Assembly: GCA_030538185.1 (NCBI GenBank)
Contig: JAUNUK010000001.1
Coordinates: 236,296-300,295, forward strand
Length of the DNA stretch: 64,000 nucleotides
Direction: 5' to 3'
DNA from: Actinomycetaceae bacterium
GTDB taxonomy: Bacteria; Actinomycetota; Actinomycetes; Actinomycetales; Actinomycetaceae
This document shows positions 21,687-32,891 of the stretch, in pieces. A model generated the notes under the pieces. It saw only the letters and a program-made list of their open reading frames with translations. It had not been told where the DNA came from and did not search any database. The position numbers and the translations under genes were made by a program. Within the stretch, counting starts at the first letter, position 1; every line of letters starts with the position of its first letter.

Positions 21687-23807
21687 GTGGCACTAGACGT
21701 GCTAACTGACCTGAAGAAGGTCCGCAACATCGGCATCATGGCTCACATCGATGCCGGCAAGACTACGGTCTCTGAGCGCATCCTGTATTACACCGGCATC
21801 AACTACAAGATGGGTGAAACACACGACGGCGCTTCCACGATGGACTGGATGGAGCAAGAACAGGAACGTGGCATCACGATCACTTCTGCCGCCACGACAT
21901 GTTTTTGGAAGGACACCCAGTTCAACCTCATTGACACCCCAGGTCACGTCGACTTCACCGTCGAGGTAGAGCGCTCACTGCGCGTCCTGGACGGCGCTGT
22001 CGCGGTTTTCGACGGCAAGGAAGGTGTGGAACCACAGTCTGAAACCGTGTGGCGCCAGGCCGATAAGTACAACGTTCCTCGCATCTGCTTCATCAACAAG
22101 ATGGACAAGCTGGGCGCTGACTTCTTCTTCTCTGTCAAGACGATTAAGGAACGCCTGTCGGCCCGCCCCCTGATCATGGCTGTGCCCATCGGTGCAGAAA
22201 ACACCTTCACGGGCGTGGTTGACGTCATGCGTGGCGTGGCCCTGCTGTTCCCCGAAAAGGACGCAGACGGCCAGGAAACCCGCGGATCTGTCATTGAGGA
22301 AGCCCCGGTCCCCGAGGACCTCAAGGAAATCGTCGCAGGCTACAAAGAAGAACTCATTGAAGCTGCTGCGGAAGCCACCGAGGAACTGACCGAAAAGTAC
22401 CTTGAAGAAGGCACTCTGACCGACGACGAGGTCAAGGCAGGCATCCGTGTGCTGACCATCGCCGGTGAAGCTTACCCAGTCTTCTGTGGTTCAGCCGTCA
22501 AGAACAAGGGCGTCCAGCCCATGTTGGACGGTGTTGTGGACTACCTTCCTTCACCGCTGGACATCCCTGCTGTTGAAGGCTCGGATCCGAAGGACGAAGA
22601 AAAGAAGCTTCTGCGCAAGCCTTCCGAGGACGAACCCTTTGCGGCTCTGGCTTTCAAGATTGCTGCACACCCGTTCTTTGGCAAGCTCACCTACGTGCGC
22701 GTGTACTCCGGAACTCTCGACGCAGGCGCCCAGGTGCAAAACTCCACCAAGGGCAAGCGCGAACGTGTGGGCAAGATGTTCCAGATGCACTCCAATCACG
22801 AAAACCCGATTGAGACAGCGCACGCTGGTCACATTTATGCCTTTATTGGCTTGAAGGACACGACCACGGGTGACACCCTGTGCTCCATGACCGACCAAAT
22901 CGTCTTGGAGTCCATGTCATTCCCGGAACCGGTTATTAACGTGGCCATCGAGCCCAAGACCAAGGCCGACCAGGAAAAACTGGGCGTTGCCATCCAGAAG
23001 CTCGCCGAAGAAGATCCGACCTTCACCGTCCACTTGGATGATGAAACTGGCCAGACCGTCATCGGCGGTATGGGTGAGCTTCACCTAGACGTCCTCGTTG
23101 ACCGTATGCGCCGTGAATTCCGCGTTGAGGCCAACGTTGGTAAGCCCATGGTTGCCTACCGCGAGACCATTCGTAAGGCAGTCGAAAAAGTGGATTACAC
23201 CCACAAGAAGCAGACCGGTGGTTCTGGTCAGTTCGCTAAGGTTCAGGTCACCTTTGAACCTTTGGAACGTACAGAAGATGGGGCTCTTTACGAGTTCAAG
23301 AACCTCGTCACCGGTGGTCGCATCCCCAGGGAATACATCCCGTCGGTGGATGCAGGCATCCAAGATGCCATGCAGTCCGGTGTGTTGGCTGGCTACCCGC
23401 TGGTCGGCATTAAAGCGTCACTTATTGATGGCGCCTACCACGATGTTGACTCCTCTGAAATGGCGTTCAAGATCGCGGGCTCCATGGTGTTGAAGGAAGG
23501 CGTCAAGAAGGCCAACCCGGTCCTCTTGGAGCCAGTGATGGAGGTTGAGGTCCGTACTCCTGAGGAGTACATGGGTGACGTCATCGGCGACCTCAACTCT
23601 CGTCGCGGTAGCATCCAGTCCATGGATGATGCCCATGGCGTGAAGGTTATTCGCGCCCTGGTGCCACTGTCCGAAATGTTTGGTTACATCGGTGATCTGC
23701 GTTCCAAGACGCAGGGCCGCGCGGTGTACACCATGCAGTTCGACAGCTATGCCGAGGTTCCCCGGAACGTATCCGAGGAAATCATCGCCAAGACCCGGGG
23801 CGAATAG
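21687..23807 (+). CDS. fusA: Elongation factor G
   Basis: A 706-residue translocase GTPase. The G domain shows AHIDAGKTT (G1), the switch I region ending [19 protein letters not shown] (G3) and NKMDKLGAD (G4). Domains II to V follow, including the domain IV loop with GGSGQFAKV and the C-terminal [19 protein letters not shown]. The GTG at 21687 was chosen because GAGAGGAAC lies just upstream and the N-terminus [17 protein letters not shown] fits the family; the longer open frame runs into rpsG. Confidence 0.98.
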   Translation: MALDVLTDLKKVRNIGIMAHIDAGKTTVSERILYYTGINYKMGETHDGASTMDWMEQEQERGITITSAATTCFWKDTQFNLIDTPGHVDFTVEVERSLRVLDGAVAVFDGKEGVEPQSETVWRQADKYNVPRICFINKMDKLGADFFFSVKTIKERLSARPLIMAVPIGAENTFTGVVDVMRGVALLFPEKDADGQETRGSVIEEAPVPEDLKEIVAGYKEELIEAAAEATEELTEKYLEEGTLTDDEVKAGIRVLTIAGEAYPVFCGSAVKNKGVQPMLDGVVDYLPSPLDIPAVEGSDPKDEEKKLLRKPSEDEPFAALAFKIAAHPFFGKLTYVRVYSGTLDAGAQVQNSTKGKRERVGKMFQMHSNHENPIETAHAGHIYAFIGLKDTTTGDTLCSMTDQIVLESMSFPEPVINVAIEPKTKADQEKLGVAIQKLAEEDPTFTVHLDDETGQTVIGGMGELHLDVLVDRMRREFRVEANVGKPMVAYRETIRKAVEKVDYTHKKQTGGSGQFAKVQVTFEPLERTEDGALYEFKNLVTGGRIPREYIPSVDAGIQDAMQSGVLAGYPLVGIKASLIDGAYHDVDSSEMAFKIAGSMVLKEGVKKANPVLLEPVMEVEVRTPEEYMGDVIGDLNSRRGSIQSMDDAHGVKVIRALVPLSEMFGYIGDLRSKTQGRAVYTMQFDSYAEVPRNVSEEIIAKTRGE

Positions 23808-23921
23808 TCCCGCGGGTCGACCCGTAAGATAAGTAACAAACCGACCCGTAGGGAGTCACCGCCCAGCAGTGGTAAAGTCACTGCATAAGCTGACCAACTA
23901 CCCGAGTCCAGGAGGACACAA

Positions 23922-25112
23922 GTGGCGAAGGCCAAATTCGAGCGCAAAAAGCCGCACGTAAACGTCGGGACCATCGGTCACGTCGACCATGGCAAGACAA
24001 CTCTGACAGCAGCAATCACCAAGGTTCTGGCCGATAAGTACCCAGACCTGAACAGCTTCACGCCGTTCGACCAGGTGGACAATGCTCCTGAGGAACGTCA
24101 ACGCGGCATCACCATCAACGTTTCTCACGTTGAATACGAGACCGAAAAGCGTCACTACGCTCACGTTGACGCCCCCGGTCACGCTGACTACATCAAGAAC
24201 ATGATCACGGGTGCCGCCCAGATGGACGGCGCAATCCTGGTCGTGGCCGCCACTGACGGTCCCATGGCTCAGACCCGCGAGCACGTTCTGCTCGCACGCC
24301 AGGTGGGCGTGCCCACCATCCTTGTCGCACTGAACAAGTCAGATGCTGTCGAGGACGAAGAGATGCTAGAACTGGTTGAAGAAGAGGTCCGTGACCTGCT
24401 GTCTTCTCAGGGCTTCGATGGTGACAACGCTCCCGTCGTGCGCGTCTCTGCACTCAAGGCTCTGGAAGGCGACGCCGAATGGGGCGCCAAGGTTGCCGAG
24501 CTCATGGAAGCCGTGGACGAGTTCGTCCCCGAGCCCACCCGTGACATGGACAAGCCCTTCCTCATGCCCATTGAGGACGTCTTCACCATCACCGGCCGCG
24601 GCACCGTCGTGACCGGCCGTGTTGAGCGTGGCAAGCTGCCCATCAACGCTGAGGTCGAGATTCTCGGTATCCGCGAACCCCAGAAGACCACCGTCACCGG
24701 CATCGAAATGTTCCACAAGTCCATGGATGAAGCCTGGGCTGGCGAGAACTGTGGTCTGCTGCTGCGCGGCACCAAGCGTGAAGATGTCGAGCGCGGCCAG
24801 GTTGTCTGCGTCCCCGGCTCCATCACACCTCACACCCAGTTTGAGGGCCACGTTTACATCCTGAAGAAAGAAGAAGGCGGACGTCACAAGTCCTTCTACG
24901 ACGGCTACCGTCCTCAGTTCTTCTTCCGCACCACGGATGTTACCGGCGTCATCAAGCTGCCCGAGGGCACCGAGATGGTCATGCCTGGCGACACCACCGA
25001 AATCTCCGTTGAGCTCATTCAGCCCATCGCCATGGAAGCAGGCCTCGGCTTCGCTATCCGCGAGGGCGGCCGCACGGTTGGTTCCGGTAAGGTCACCAAG
25101 ATCATTGGCTAG
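23922..25112 (+). CDS. tuf: Elongation factor Tu
   Basis: A 396-residue EF-Tu that delivers aminoacyl-tRNA to the ribosome. [10 protein letters not shown] (G1), [24 protein letters not shown] (G3), NKSDAVED (G4) and the C-terminal [13 protein letters not shown] are all present. The GTG at 23922 has AGGAGGACAC upstream. The 115-base gap after fusA holds a perfect 12-bp palindrome (CGGGTCGACCCG, 23813-23824) and a TAAAGT at 23873 that could be a -10 element, so tuf may also have its own promoter. An intrinsic terminator follows. Confidence 0.99.
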   Translation: MAKAKFERKKPHVNVGTIGHVDHGKTTLTAAITKVLADKYPDLNSFTPFDQVDNAPEERQRGITINVSHVEYETEKRHYAHVDAPGHADYIKNMITGAAQMDGAILVVAATDGPMAQTREHVLLARQVGVPTILVALNKSDAVEDEEMLELVEEEVRDLLSSQGFDGDNAPVVRVSALKALEGDAEWGAKVAELMEAVDEFVPEPTRDMDKPFLMPIEDVFTITGRGTVVTGRVERGKLPINAEVEILGIREPQKTTVTGIEMFHKSMDEAWAGENCGLLLRGTKREDVERGQVVCVPGSITPHTQFEGHVYILKKEEGGRHKSFYDGYRPQFFFRTTDVTGVIKLPEGTEMVMPGDTTEISVELIQPIAMEAGLGFAIREGGRTVGSGKVTKIIG

Positions 25113-25142
25113 ATTTTGATTGACGGCTAGGTTTTCGGCAAT

Positions 25143-25155
25143 ATTGCCGAGGGCG
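25143..25155 (-). repeat. Dispersed 13-mer, copy 12
   Basis: Exact copy, C variant, reversed, in the non-coding gap behind tuf. With the bases before it, it forms the perfect palindrome TCGGCAATATTGCCGA. Confidence 0.85.
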
Positions 25156-25166
25156 ACTAGTTGAAA

Positions 25167-25207
25167 CTGTTGGGGATCCGAGGAATCGGGTCCCCAACAG
25201 GTCTTTT
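25167..25207 (+). terminator. Intrinsic terminator of the str operon
   Basis: CTGTTGGGGATCC pairs with GGGTCCCCAACAG around an eight-base loop, with one mismatch, followed by TCTTTT. Confidence 0.85.
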
Positions 25208-25338
25208 CTGATAGAACCGCAGGTGGCAGTGATGTGCCTCACATGTGGCGCCCTTCACTAATAAGTGGACCGCGCTACCGATATTGTTGATTCGAAAGTC
25301 ATACTTATTCGCGTATGTCATAGTCACAAGGGGTCACA

Positions 25339-27310
25339 ATGCAGGTTCGCCACTTCTTTGTCGTGCTATCAGCTATTCTTTTAGCCGCGGCTGTAGGGAT
25401 CATTTCAGTATTCATGGGCAAAACTGTCCAGCCGGCACTCGAAGAACAAGCCGTTTCGACCCAGGTTCAGCGCCTTAGCTCTGTGTCCTCGGATATCGCC
25501 TCGGGTTTGAACTCGGCAGCGATTATCGTCACCGCTATGGCTGAAACGGTCCAGGACACGCCTTTGGATCATGACGCTCTTACCACGTATGTCCCTGGCA
25601 TTATCAACCAGGCCAAGAACCAGGCAATTGCTGGTGGCGGGCTGTGGCCAGAAGCCGGTATGTTACGTCCCGACCGCGATAGGGACTCCTTGTTTTGGGG
25701 GCGTGAAGGCGACGGTGGCCTTGGGTATTTAGATGATTACAACGATCCCGGTACGGTTTTGTATCGTGAAGAACCGTGGTACGTGGCAGCTAAACCTCTA
25801 CAAGCCGGCCAGATCTCCTGGTCTGCCCCCCTATGAAGACCCGGTTTCCAATGTGCCCATGGTGACGGCCAGTACGCCCATCATCCGCGAGGGTTCCTTT
25901 TGGGGAGTTGCAACAGTCGACTACGCCTTGACAGGCCTGGCCGAAATTATGGCTGCCCAAGAGAAAGCCTCTGGGGGTACTTTATTCCTCACCGATGCTG
26001 AAGGCACGATCATCGCTGCCCCCGAGATCGACGGTGCTTCCTTCTCTATGAAGCCCTTTGAGGAAGTCGTCAAGGCTCATGCAGATGTTGCGCCCCTCGC
26101 TGAGGCAATTGCTTCCGGCAACAGCGGAGTACATATCAAGGCCAACTCCTTCTTGGACAAGGATTCCATCTTCATGTCTGCCCCAATGGTGGTCCAGGGG
26201 TGGAAGGTCTCTATGCTCCTTCCAACATCAGTAGCCTTGCAACAGGCTGACACCATTCGCACCGCACTTTTCACAGTCTTGATCCCGATGCTCGTCATCT
26301 TCATCCTCACGATGTTGGTAGTGCTGTGGGTTGCTTTCGGTAGGGTAGTGGCCACCACGAAGCAGATCCAGCGTCTCGCCTCTGGCGAACACACTGAACG
26401 CCTACCTGATAAGGGCCGTTCAGAAGTTGCCAAGCTGCGTGGCGCAGTCAACGCCTATGGGGATCACCTGAGTCATATTGCTCGCGGGGTGAGCCTTGAG
26501 GCGCAGTCCATGAGCGAATCTGCTGTGGAACTCAATGACCTGTCCTCGACTCTCGAGGCAGGGGCGAAGGCACAACTCGATGTTATCGGGCACATGTCAA
26601 CAGCCATGAATGATCTCGGATTGGCTGCCCAAGGCATATCCCAAGACACCCAGGACAGCGCCACAACTGCAAATGATGCATCTTCGCTGGTGCGTGAGGG
26701 TGCAGGCCTGGTGCGTGAGAACTCTGAATCCGCCCAGCGCCTAGCCGCTTCTATGGGAACGGCCTCCGAAGCACTTCAAGAGTTGAATGTCCAGACTGAA
26801 AAATTCGCCGACATGCTAAAACTGATCACCGACATCTCCGAGCAGACCAACCTCTTGGCATTGAACGCCACGATTGAGGCGGCGCGTGCGGGTGAGGCGG
26901 GCAAAGGATTCGCCGTTGTGGCATCCGAGGTCGGTTCCTTGGCAGGGGACACGAAGAAAGCGACCGCAGAAATCGACTCTGTTTTGGCCGAGTTCAAGGA
27001 TTCGGCGGCTCGTGCGATTGGGATTATTGAAAGTTCGTACGAAATTTCCACCGAGACCTCTCAGCGTGCCGAGCAGGTCCAAGAGACTTACACCTCGGTC
27101 GCGGCTGCTTTCGATGACATTCGTGCTAAGACCGATTCGATTGCCTCGGCAGCCGAAGAACAAGTTTCTGTCACCGCTGAACTCACGCATCAAACCAGTG
27201 TGGCCAGGACAGCGACGGAAGAAAACGCGTTACAGGCCACTCATCTACACAATACGGCTGAGACCATACGAGCAATCTCCGAGCGCCTCAACCAGATTGG
27301 AAAAGAGTAG
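25339..27310 (+). pseudogene. Methyl-accepting chemotaxis protein, frameshifted at a C6 run
   Basis: A membrane chemoreceptor split over two frames. The first part (25339-25836) has an N-terminal membrane span and the start of a Cache-type periplasmic sensor. It stops just after TCTGCCCCCCTATGA; reading the run as five C instead of six continues the domain without loss ([17 protein letters not shown]). The second part carries the rest of the sensor, a membrane span near 26270-26340, a HAMP domain, and the signalling tip with [20 protein letters not shown]. The ATG at 25339 follows AAGGGG. The break could be a sequencing error, a phase-variable tract, a true pseudogene or a +1 frameshift on CCC-C. 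No other chemotaxis gene is in the window. Confidence 0.85.
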
Positions 27311-27532
27311 AGGAAGCGGGACTAGAAAAGGAACAAGAACCGGAACACAGTTTCGCACATATTCACGTATCTGCAGGTAGATACAGATTTCTTGTGCGCT
27401 TCGTAGCTCACCTATAGAGTCATTCCTAAGCAAATTCATAAGGTTCATGCAGCAGATCTCGAGTTTCGTCTGATAATTTTGTTCGACTTCGGCATGTGGA
27501 CAGAGAATGTATGAGCAGAAAATGGGGAATAG

Positions 27533-29113
27533 GTGGGGGATACTTCAATACTGACAGCCAAATTCTTGCGGTATCTTGCTAAGAAATCGTGGGCACTTGG
27601 CGGCGAGTATTACCAGTGTCGCGATATTGCGACTGGAGATCCCGTCGTACGCCTGCGTATGGCTGATGTAGATGATGCCCTCTTGGCTGTTGACGAAGCC
27701 CGTCTAGCCCAAATTTCCTGGTGGAAATCTGGTGTTAAGGGCCGCCAAAAAGTCTTTCGCGACCTCGGGCGCCTTCTATTGCAGCACGAAGATACCCTCG
27801 TGGACCTCACGTGTCTACTGACTGGAAAAACTCGTGAGGACGCCAGGATTGAATATTCCCAGGGTGTGAATGCCGAGTCTTACTATGTCCGACTGAGCTC
27901 TAGGGCGTTCCAAGAACGGTATTTTGAAGGGGTTTTCCCCGGTTTGTCCCGGCCTCGGGTGGAATATAACGCGCTAGGTGTTGTGGGTGTGTTTTCTGCC
28001 CCCGAGATGCCCCTGTACTCAAGCCTGATTGATGCACTACAACCCTTGGTGGCAGGTAATGCGGTTCTACATTTTGTGGACGCGCAAACAGCCCCTGTCA
28101 TGTACGCGTTGAGAGATTTGGCCTGGGCTGCAGGCATGCCTGTGGGGTTGCTGCACATCATCCCGTCCGACTCCACTGACCTGGGTGAAAACGTGATCCA
28201 ACTGTTAGATCACGTCACATTCTCAGGTTCAACTGAGATTGGTTACGAGGTGGCCCCAATAGCGCATGAAGCATTCGTCACTACCTCACTATTCCTCTCC
28301 ACCATCAACACGGCAATAATCATGGACGATGCCCAGGTGGATTATGAAGAGATGTTGCAAACCCTCTTGTTCAACACGGGGCAATCAACGCAGTGCATCC
28401 AACGGATCTATGTCCAACCTGGGCTCTACCCACAAGTACTCGCTCATCTCACCGAAAGATTCCAAGACAAAACGCCCTCGGCAACAGGAGAGGAAAGCCC
28501 TGAGCAGATCGGATCCCTGTTCTCCGAAAATAAACTTGAGTCGTGTATGCGTCTGGTTGACGATGCCGTGGATGCTGGTGCCACCCTGGTCACAGGGGGA
28601 CGTCCCCGGCCGGATATTGCACCCTTCTTCTACGAACCGACGATTTTGACCTCGGTGCCTGAAGGCGCGCAAATCAATCGAGAACAAATCCAGGGACCTG
28701 TTGTCGTGATAGAGGAAATGCGCGATGTTCACGAAGTGATTGCAACGGTCGCAGACTCTCCTTATCGCTTCTTGACTGCTATTTTGACCCGTAATGTTGC
28801 CTGGGCTCGCAGTATTAGGAGCTCTTTGGAGCACGGGGTTGTGTTAATAAACGAGACCAACTGCATGCAGTGGCCAGTGTGGATGACACCTGTAGCGCGC
28901 AACCGAGAGGCTGGTGCAGGTGTGCGTTTCGGCCTCGAAGGCATCCGCCAATACACCCGGTTGTGTTCATCGGATGAACGCAGTATTTCACTATCGGAGA
29001 TCGCCAAGAAAATTTGCTCCGATCAGCTGTGCAGGCAACTGCACTTGAACTTCTATGCAGCCATGAACGGTATTTACAAACCCAAGAATTACTCCTGGCA
29101 CAGGCCTCGTTAA
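27533..29113 (+). CDS. Aldehyde dehydrogenase-fold protein without catalytic residues
   Basis: A 526-residue member of the NAD(P)-dependent aldehyde dehydrogenase superfamily. The cofactor-loop motif VTFSGSTEIG and the overall domain order are kept. Aligned by eye with ALDH2, the nucleophilic Cys is Thr in NTGQSTQCIQR, the general-base Glu is Phe in SLFLSTINT, and the PWNFP Asn is Glu in APEMPL. An ordinary dehydrogenase activity is therefore unlikely; a Cys two positions on is present but displaced. It may be a binding or regulatory pseudoenzyme, or a decaying gene, though the frame is intact. The GTG at 27533 has only a weak GGGGA upstream, so the start is uncertain. It stands alone before the S10 operon. 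Confidence 0.75.
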   Translation: MGDTSILTAKFLRYLAKKSWALGGEYYQCRDIATGDPVVRLRMADVDDALLAVDEARLAQISWWKSGVKGRQKVFRDLGRLLLQHEDTLVDLTCLLTGKTREDARIEYSQGVNAESYYVRLSSRAFQERYFEGVFPGLSRPRVEYNALGVVGVFSAPEMPLYSSLIDALQPLVAGNAVLHFVDAQTAPVMYALRDLAWAAGMPVGLLHIIPSDSTDLGENVIQLLDHVTFSGSTEIGYEVAPIAHEAFVTTSLFLSTINTAIIMDDAQVDYEEMLQTLLFNTGQSTQCIQRIYVQPGLYPQVLAHLTERFQDKTPSATGEESPEQIGSLFSENKLESCMRLVDDAVDAGATLVTGGRPRPDIAPFFYEPTILTSVPEGAQINREQIQGPVVVIEEMRDVHEVIATVADSPYRFLTAILTRNVAWARSIRSSLEHGVVLINETNCMQWPVWMTPVARNREAGAGVRFGLEGIRQYTRLCSSDERSISLSEIAKKICSDQLCRQLHLNFYAAMNGIYKPKNYSWHRPR

Positions 29114-29177
29114 ACCCTGGTTTCTAAAACCGACATGCCCGAGGGCGGGGACGTGGGTCATGTCACGTATTGAAGGT

Positions 29178-29207
29178 TTGCTCGAAGGGCCAGGGCTTTG
29201 GTAACGT
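29178..29207 (+). promoter_or_regulatory. Candidate S10 operon promoter
   Basis: TTGCTC (29178-29183) and TAACGT (29202-29207) with an 18-base spacer, about 180 bases before rpsJ. Confidence 0.4.
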
Positions 29208-29210
29208 AGT

Positions 29211-29253
29211 TCCTCGGCGCGAAAGGGTGAAAGTATGCTCACGCGCAAGAGGA
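29211..29253 (+). promoter_or_regulatory. S10 leader hairpin
   Basis: TCCTCGGCGCG at 29211 can pair with CGCGCAAGAGGA ending 29253. A second small hairpin (CCAC TTC GTGG) follows near 29270. In several bacteria the S10 leader mediates control by L4; here the role is inferred from position. Confidence 0.4.
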
Positions 29254-29388
29254 TGGTCCATTTCTAGGGCCACTTCGTGGAAATCCAACGGTCAGCAATC
29301 GAGTCATCGCACAGCAGTCACTGCGAATGCGACACGCCCGAGTGCGGGGGCCGGTGAAGAACCAGTAAAGATTGAGAGGTAGGACGGC

Positions 29389-29697
29389 ATGGCGGGACAA
29401 AAAATCCGCATTAGGCTCAAGTCCTATGACCACGAGGTCATCGACTCTTCGGCGCGTAAAATCGTCGAGACCGTGACCCGCGCGGGTGCAACCGTAGTTG
29501 GCCCCGTGCCGCTGCCGACCGAGAAAAACGTGTACTGCGTTATCCGGTCACCGCACAAGTACAAGGACAGCCGCGAGCACTTTGAAGTTCGCACACACAA
29601 GCGGCTTATCGATATCGTCGATCCGACGCCCAAGGCAGTCGATTCGCTCATGCGTCTTGACCTGCCCGCTGACGTCAATATCGAGATTAAACTCTGA
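29389..29697 (+). CDS. rpsJ: 30S ribosomal protein S10
   Basis: A 102-residue S10, which packs into the 30S head and also acts as NusE in transcription antitermination. [27 protein letters not shown] and [13 protein letters not shown] are diagnostic. GAGAGGTAGGA precedes the ATG. It is the first gene of the S10 operon; rplC follows after 11 bases. Confidence 0.98.
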   Translation: MAGQKIRIRLKSYDHEVIDSSARKIVETVTRAGATVVGPVPLPTEKNVYCVIRSPHKYKDSREHFEVRTHKRLIDIVDPTPKAVDSLMRLDLPADVNIEIKL

Positions 29698-29708
29698 GGA
29701 CAGTTGAC

Positions 29709-30374
29709 ATGACGAATTCCAAGCACGCAGCTGCTAGGGCCATTAAGGCACTGGTAGGCCGCAAGCTCGGCATGACTCAGGTGTGGGATGACAAAGGTCG
29801 TTTGATACCTGTGACAGTCGTGCAAGTTGAAAAGAACGTGGTGACGCAGGTGCGCACCAATGACACTGACGGTTATGAAGCCGTACAGCTGGGCTTCGGA
29901 GAGATGAGCCAGCGCAAGGTCACCAAGCCTCTGCTGGGGCATTTTGAACAGGCAGGTGTAACGCCACGCCGCCATCTGGTTGAAATCCGTACTACGGACG
30001 CCGCTGACTATCAGCTTGGCCAAGAATTGGCTGCCGATGTCTTTGAGGTTGGCCAGGTTGTCGACATCACCGGCACCTCCAAGGGCAAAGGCTTTGCAGG
30101 TGTTATGAAGCGTCACGGCTTCGGCGGTGCTCCCGCCTCGCACGGTGCGCATCGTAACCACCGCAAGCCAGGCTCTATTGGCGCATGTGCCACGCCGGGA
30201 CGTGTCTTCAAGGGCACGCGTATGGCTGGTCGCATGGGCGGTAACCGTCGCACCATCCAAAATCTGACCATCAATCACGTCGATCCTGAAAAGGGCTTGG
30301 TAGTAGTGGCAGGCGCCATTCCCGGTCCCAAGGGCGGCGTGATTTTGATTCGTAGCGCAGTGAAGGAGGCCTGA
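29709..30374 (+). CDS. rplC: 50S ribosomal protein L3
   Basis: A 221-residue L3, an early assembly protein whose central loop reaches the peptidyl-transferase centre. [15 protein letters not shown], the loop segment with [17 protein letters not shown] and [13 protein letters not shown] are present. The N-terminus has about ten extra residues ([10 protein letters not shown]) before the usual start. One base separates the stop from rplD. Confidence 0.98.
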   Translation: MTNSKHAAARAIKALVGRKLGMTQVWDDKGRLIPVTVVQVEKNVVTQVRTNDTDGYEAVQLGFGEMSQRKVTKPLLGHFEQAGVTPRRHLVEIRTTDAADYQLGQELAADVFEVGQVVDITGTSKGKGFAGVMKRHGFGGAPASHGAHRNHRKPGSIGACATPGRVFKGTRMAGRMGGNRRTIQNLTINHVDPEKGLVVVAGAIPGPKGGVILIRSAVKEA

Positions 30375-30375
30375 G

Positions 30376-31023
30376 ATGTCTGAGAACCTGACAGTTGATG
30401 TTCTGAGCTGTGAAGGCAAGAAGACCGGAACTGCTGAACTACCAGCACACCTATTCGATGTGCCTTTGAATGTGCCCTTGATGCACCAGGTCGTTGTCGC
30501 CCAGCAGGCAGCTGGACGCCAGGGGACACACTCCACCAAGACCCGTGCAGAGGTTCGCGGCGGTGGCAAAAAGCCCTACCGTCAAAAAGGCACAGGCCGT
30601 GCGCGCCAAGGTTCGATACGCGCCCCCCAGTTCACTGGTGGCGGTGTTGTACACGGACCCAAGCCCCGCGACTACTCGCAGCGCACACCCAAGAAGATGA
30701 AGGTCAACGCTTTGCGTTCGGCGCTCTCCGATCGCGCACGTAATGGCCGCATCCACGTCATGACAGAGCTGCTCGTCAGCGAAACACCATCAACCAAGAT
30801 CGCCCTCGGCAATCTTAAAGGTGTTGTAAAGGACCGCCTCGCCCTGATCGTTATCACGCGCGAAGACGAACTGACGCTGCTGTCCTTGCGCAATGCGCAA
30901 GAGGCCCACATCCTGTGGGTGGATCAGCTCAACACCTATGATGTGTTGGTCAATGACGATGTGATCTTCACAAAAGATGCCCTGGAGCAGTTCGTGGGCA
31001 AGTATGAGGAGGTCAAGGCATGA
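30376..31023 (+). CDS. rplD: 50S ribosomal protein L4
   Basis: A 215-residue L4, which lines the peptide exit tunnel. The tunnel loop is seen as [20 protein letters not shown] followed by [10 protein letters not shown]. In E. coli L4 represses the S10 operon; whether that applies here is not known. The ATG at 30376 follows GGAGGCCTGAG. It overlaps rplW by four bases (ATGA). A 13-mer copy encodes IALGNL at about residue 142. Confidence 0.98.
   Translation: MSENLTVDVLSCEGKKTGTAELPAHLFDVPLNVPLMHQVVVAQQAAGRQGTHSTKTRAEVRGGGKKPYRQKGTGRARQGSIRAPQFTGGGVVHGPKPRDYSQRTPKKMKVNALRSALSDRARNGRIHVMTELLVSETPSTKIALGNLKGVVKDRLALIVITREDELTLLSLRNAQEAHILWVDQLNTYDVLVNDDVIFTKDALEQFVGKYEEVKA
30801..30813 (+). repeat. 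Dispersed 13-mer CGCCCTCGGCAAT, copy 13
   Basis: Exact copy, C variant, in rplD, read as IALGN. It is the only exact copy inside a ribosomal protein gene in the window. Confidence 0.85.
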
Positions 31024-31322
31024 GCCTAGAAGCGTCAAAGAACCCACGCGACATCATTATTAAGCCAATCGTCTCCGAGAAGGCATACGGCCTGATGGAC
31101 CGCGGTCAGTACACATTTGTAGTGGATCCTCGTGCCAACAAGACCGAGATCAAGCTCGCTATTGAAGCGATCTTCGGCGTCAAGGTGGCTTCGGTCAATA
31201 CCATGCGTCGCACAGGCAAGACAGTGCGCACTCGCACAGGTTACGGCAAGCGCAAGGACACCAAGCGCGCCATTGTGACCCTGCACGAAGGCACCATCGA
31301 CATCTTCGGCGAGCAAGCCTGA
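31020..31322 (+). CDS. rplW: 50S ribosomal protein L23
   Basis: A 100-residue L23, located at the tunnel exit where it is a docking site for trigger factor and [35 protein letters not shown] and [16 protein letters not shown] fit the family. Start and rplD stop overlap as ATGA; GAGGAGG lies upstream inside rplD. rplB follows after 20 bases. Confidence 0.98.
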   Translation: MSLEASKNPRDIIIKPIVSEKAYGLMDRGQYTFVVDPRANKTEIKLAIEAIFGVKVASVNTMRRTGKTVRTRTGYGKRKDTKRAIVTLHEGTIDIFGEQA

Positions 31323-31342
31323 GGCCGGGGAGGTAAGGAAAC

Positions 31343-32179
31343 ATGGGAATTCGTAAGTACAAGCCGACCACCCCGGGCCGCCGTGGCTCATCCGTGGCCG
31401 ATTTCGCTGAAATCACGCGTTCGACACCTGAAAAGTCGCTGCTTCGCCCCCTGAAGAAGACGGGCGGACGCAACAACCAGGGGCGTATTACATCGCGTCA
31501 CATCGGCGGAGGCCACAAGCGTGCCTACCGTCTGATTGACTTCCGTCGCGCAGACAAAGACGGCGTGCCCGCCAAGGTCGCTCACATTGAGTATGACCCC
31601 AACCGCACAGCACGCATTGCGTTGCTGCACTATGCAGATGGCGAGAAGCGCTACATCCTGGCACCGGCCAAGCTCAACCAGGGCGACCGCGTGGAAGCCG
31701 GAGCGGGCGCAGACATCAAGCCCGGCAATAACCTGCCTTTGAAGAACATCCCGCTGGGTACTGTTATTCACGCTGTGGAAATGCGTCCCGGTGGCGGGGC
31801 TAAGATTGCGCGTTCGGCTGGCACCTCGGTGCAGCTAGTCGCCAAGGAAGGCTCAATGGCGCAGCTGCGCATGCCTTCAGGTGAAATCCGCAATGTTGAG
31901 GTCCTGTGCCGCGCAACTGTTGGAGAGGTCGGCAACGCCGAACAGTCCAACATCCACTGGGGCAAGGCTGGACGTATGCGTTGGAAGGGCCGTCGCCCCC
32001 ACGTTCGCGGTGTTGTTATGAACCCGGTCGACCACCCGCATGGTGGCGGCGAGGGCAAGACCTCCGGTGGTCGCCACCCGGTCAGCCCCTGGGGTCAGAA
32101 GGAAGGCCGCACCCGTAAGAAGAACAAGCTTAGCGACAAGTACATTGTTCGCAGGCGTCGTACTGGCAAGAAGCGCTGA
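31343..32179 (+). CDS. rplB: 50S ribosomal protein L2
   Basis: A 278-residue L2, required for subunit association and peptidyl-transferase assembly. [14 protein letters not shown] opens it, [17 protein letters not shown] is the RNA-binding part, and [14 protein letters not shown] with [11 protein letters not shown] holds the conserved histidine region near the active site. GGGGAGGTAAGG precedes the ATG. Confidence 0.99.
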   Translation: MGIRKYKPTTPGRRGSSVADFAEITRSTPEKSLLRPLKKTGGRNNQGRITSRHIGGGHKRAYRLIDFRRADKDGVPAKVAHIEYDPNRTARIALLHYADGEKRYILAPAKLNQGDRVEAGAGADIKPGNNLPLKNIPLGTVIHAVEMRPGGGAKIARSAGTSVQLVAKEGSMAQLRMPSGEIRNVEVLCRATVGEVGNAEQSNIHWGKAGRMRWKGRRPHVRGVVMNPVDHPHGGGEGKTSGGRHPVSPWGQKEGRTRKKNKLSDKYIVRRRRTGKKR

Positions 32180-32197
32180 TAAGGAGGCCATAGAAAA

Positions 32198-32479
32198 ATG
32201 CCACGTAGCTTGAAGAAGGGCCCCTTTGTCGACGACCATCTGCAAAAGAAGGTCGATGCGCAAAACGAGGCCGGCACAAAAAATGTCATCAAGACATGGT
32301 CGCGTCGTTCAATGATCACCCCGGATTTCCTGGGGCACACCATTGCGGTGCATGACGGACGTAAGCATGTTCCGGTTTTCGTAACCGAAGCCATGGTTGG
32401 GCACAAGTTGGGAGAATTTGCCCCCACACGCACCTTCCGCGGACATGACAAAGACGATCGAAAGGCGCGGCGCCGTTAG
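32198..32479 (+). CDS. rpsS: 30S ribosomal protein S19
   Basis: A 93-residue S19 of the 30S head, forming a bridge with the large subunit. [39 protein letters not shown] and [14 protein letters not shown] are typical. AAGGAGG lies upstream. rplV starts 22 bases after its stop. Confidence 0.98.
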   Translation: MPRSLKKGPFVDDHLQKKVDAQNEAGTKNVIKTWSRRSMITPDFLGHTIAVHDGRKHVPVFVTEAMVGHKLGEFAPTRTFRGHDKDDRKARRR

Positions 32480-32501
32480 GCCCGCGTAGGAGGCAAAAAG
32501 T

Positions 32502-32891
32502 ATGAAAGCCATAGCGCATGCCCGCCACTTGCGGGTCACGCCGCAAAAGGCGCGCCGCATCGTCAATGAGATCCGCGGCAAGAACGCCCACGAAGTGCTA
32601 GATATGTTGAAGTTCGCTCCCCAAGCGGTTGCGGTAGACGTACGCAAGGTTGTCGCCTCTGCAATGGCCAACGCCAAGGACTTGGCAGGTTCACGCAACA
32701 TTGTGTTGCATGAGGCTGACCTGGTTGTTTCGGTGGCCTATGTCGACGAAGGTCCAACCATGAAGCGTTTCCGCGCTCGTGCACAGGGTCGTGGTGCCCG
32801 TATCTTGAAGCGCACCTCTCACATCACTGTAGAGGTTTGGGACAAGAACACGGACACCGATCCGGTTGTCGAGGAAAGGAGGGCCCACTGA
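32502..32891 (+). CDS. rplV: 50S ribosomal protein L22
   Basis: A 129-residue L22, whose hairpin lines the exit tunnel near the macrolide site. [20 protein letters not shown] begins it and [17 protein letters not shown] is the hairpin segment. GTAGGAGG precedes the ATG. Its stop overlaps the rpsC start by one base (TGATG). Confidence 0.98.
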   Translation: MKAIAHARHLRVTPQKARRIVNEIRGKNAHEVLDMLKFAPQAVAVDVRKVVASAMANAKDLAGSRNIVLHEADLVVSVAYVDEGPTMKRFRARAQGRGARILKRTSHITVEVWDKNTDTDPVVEERRAH

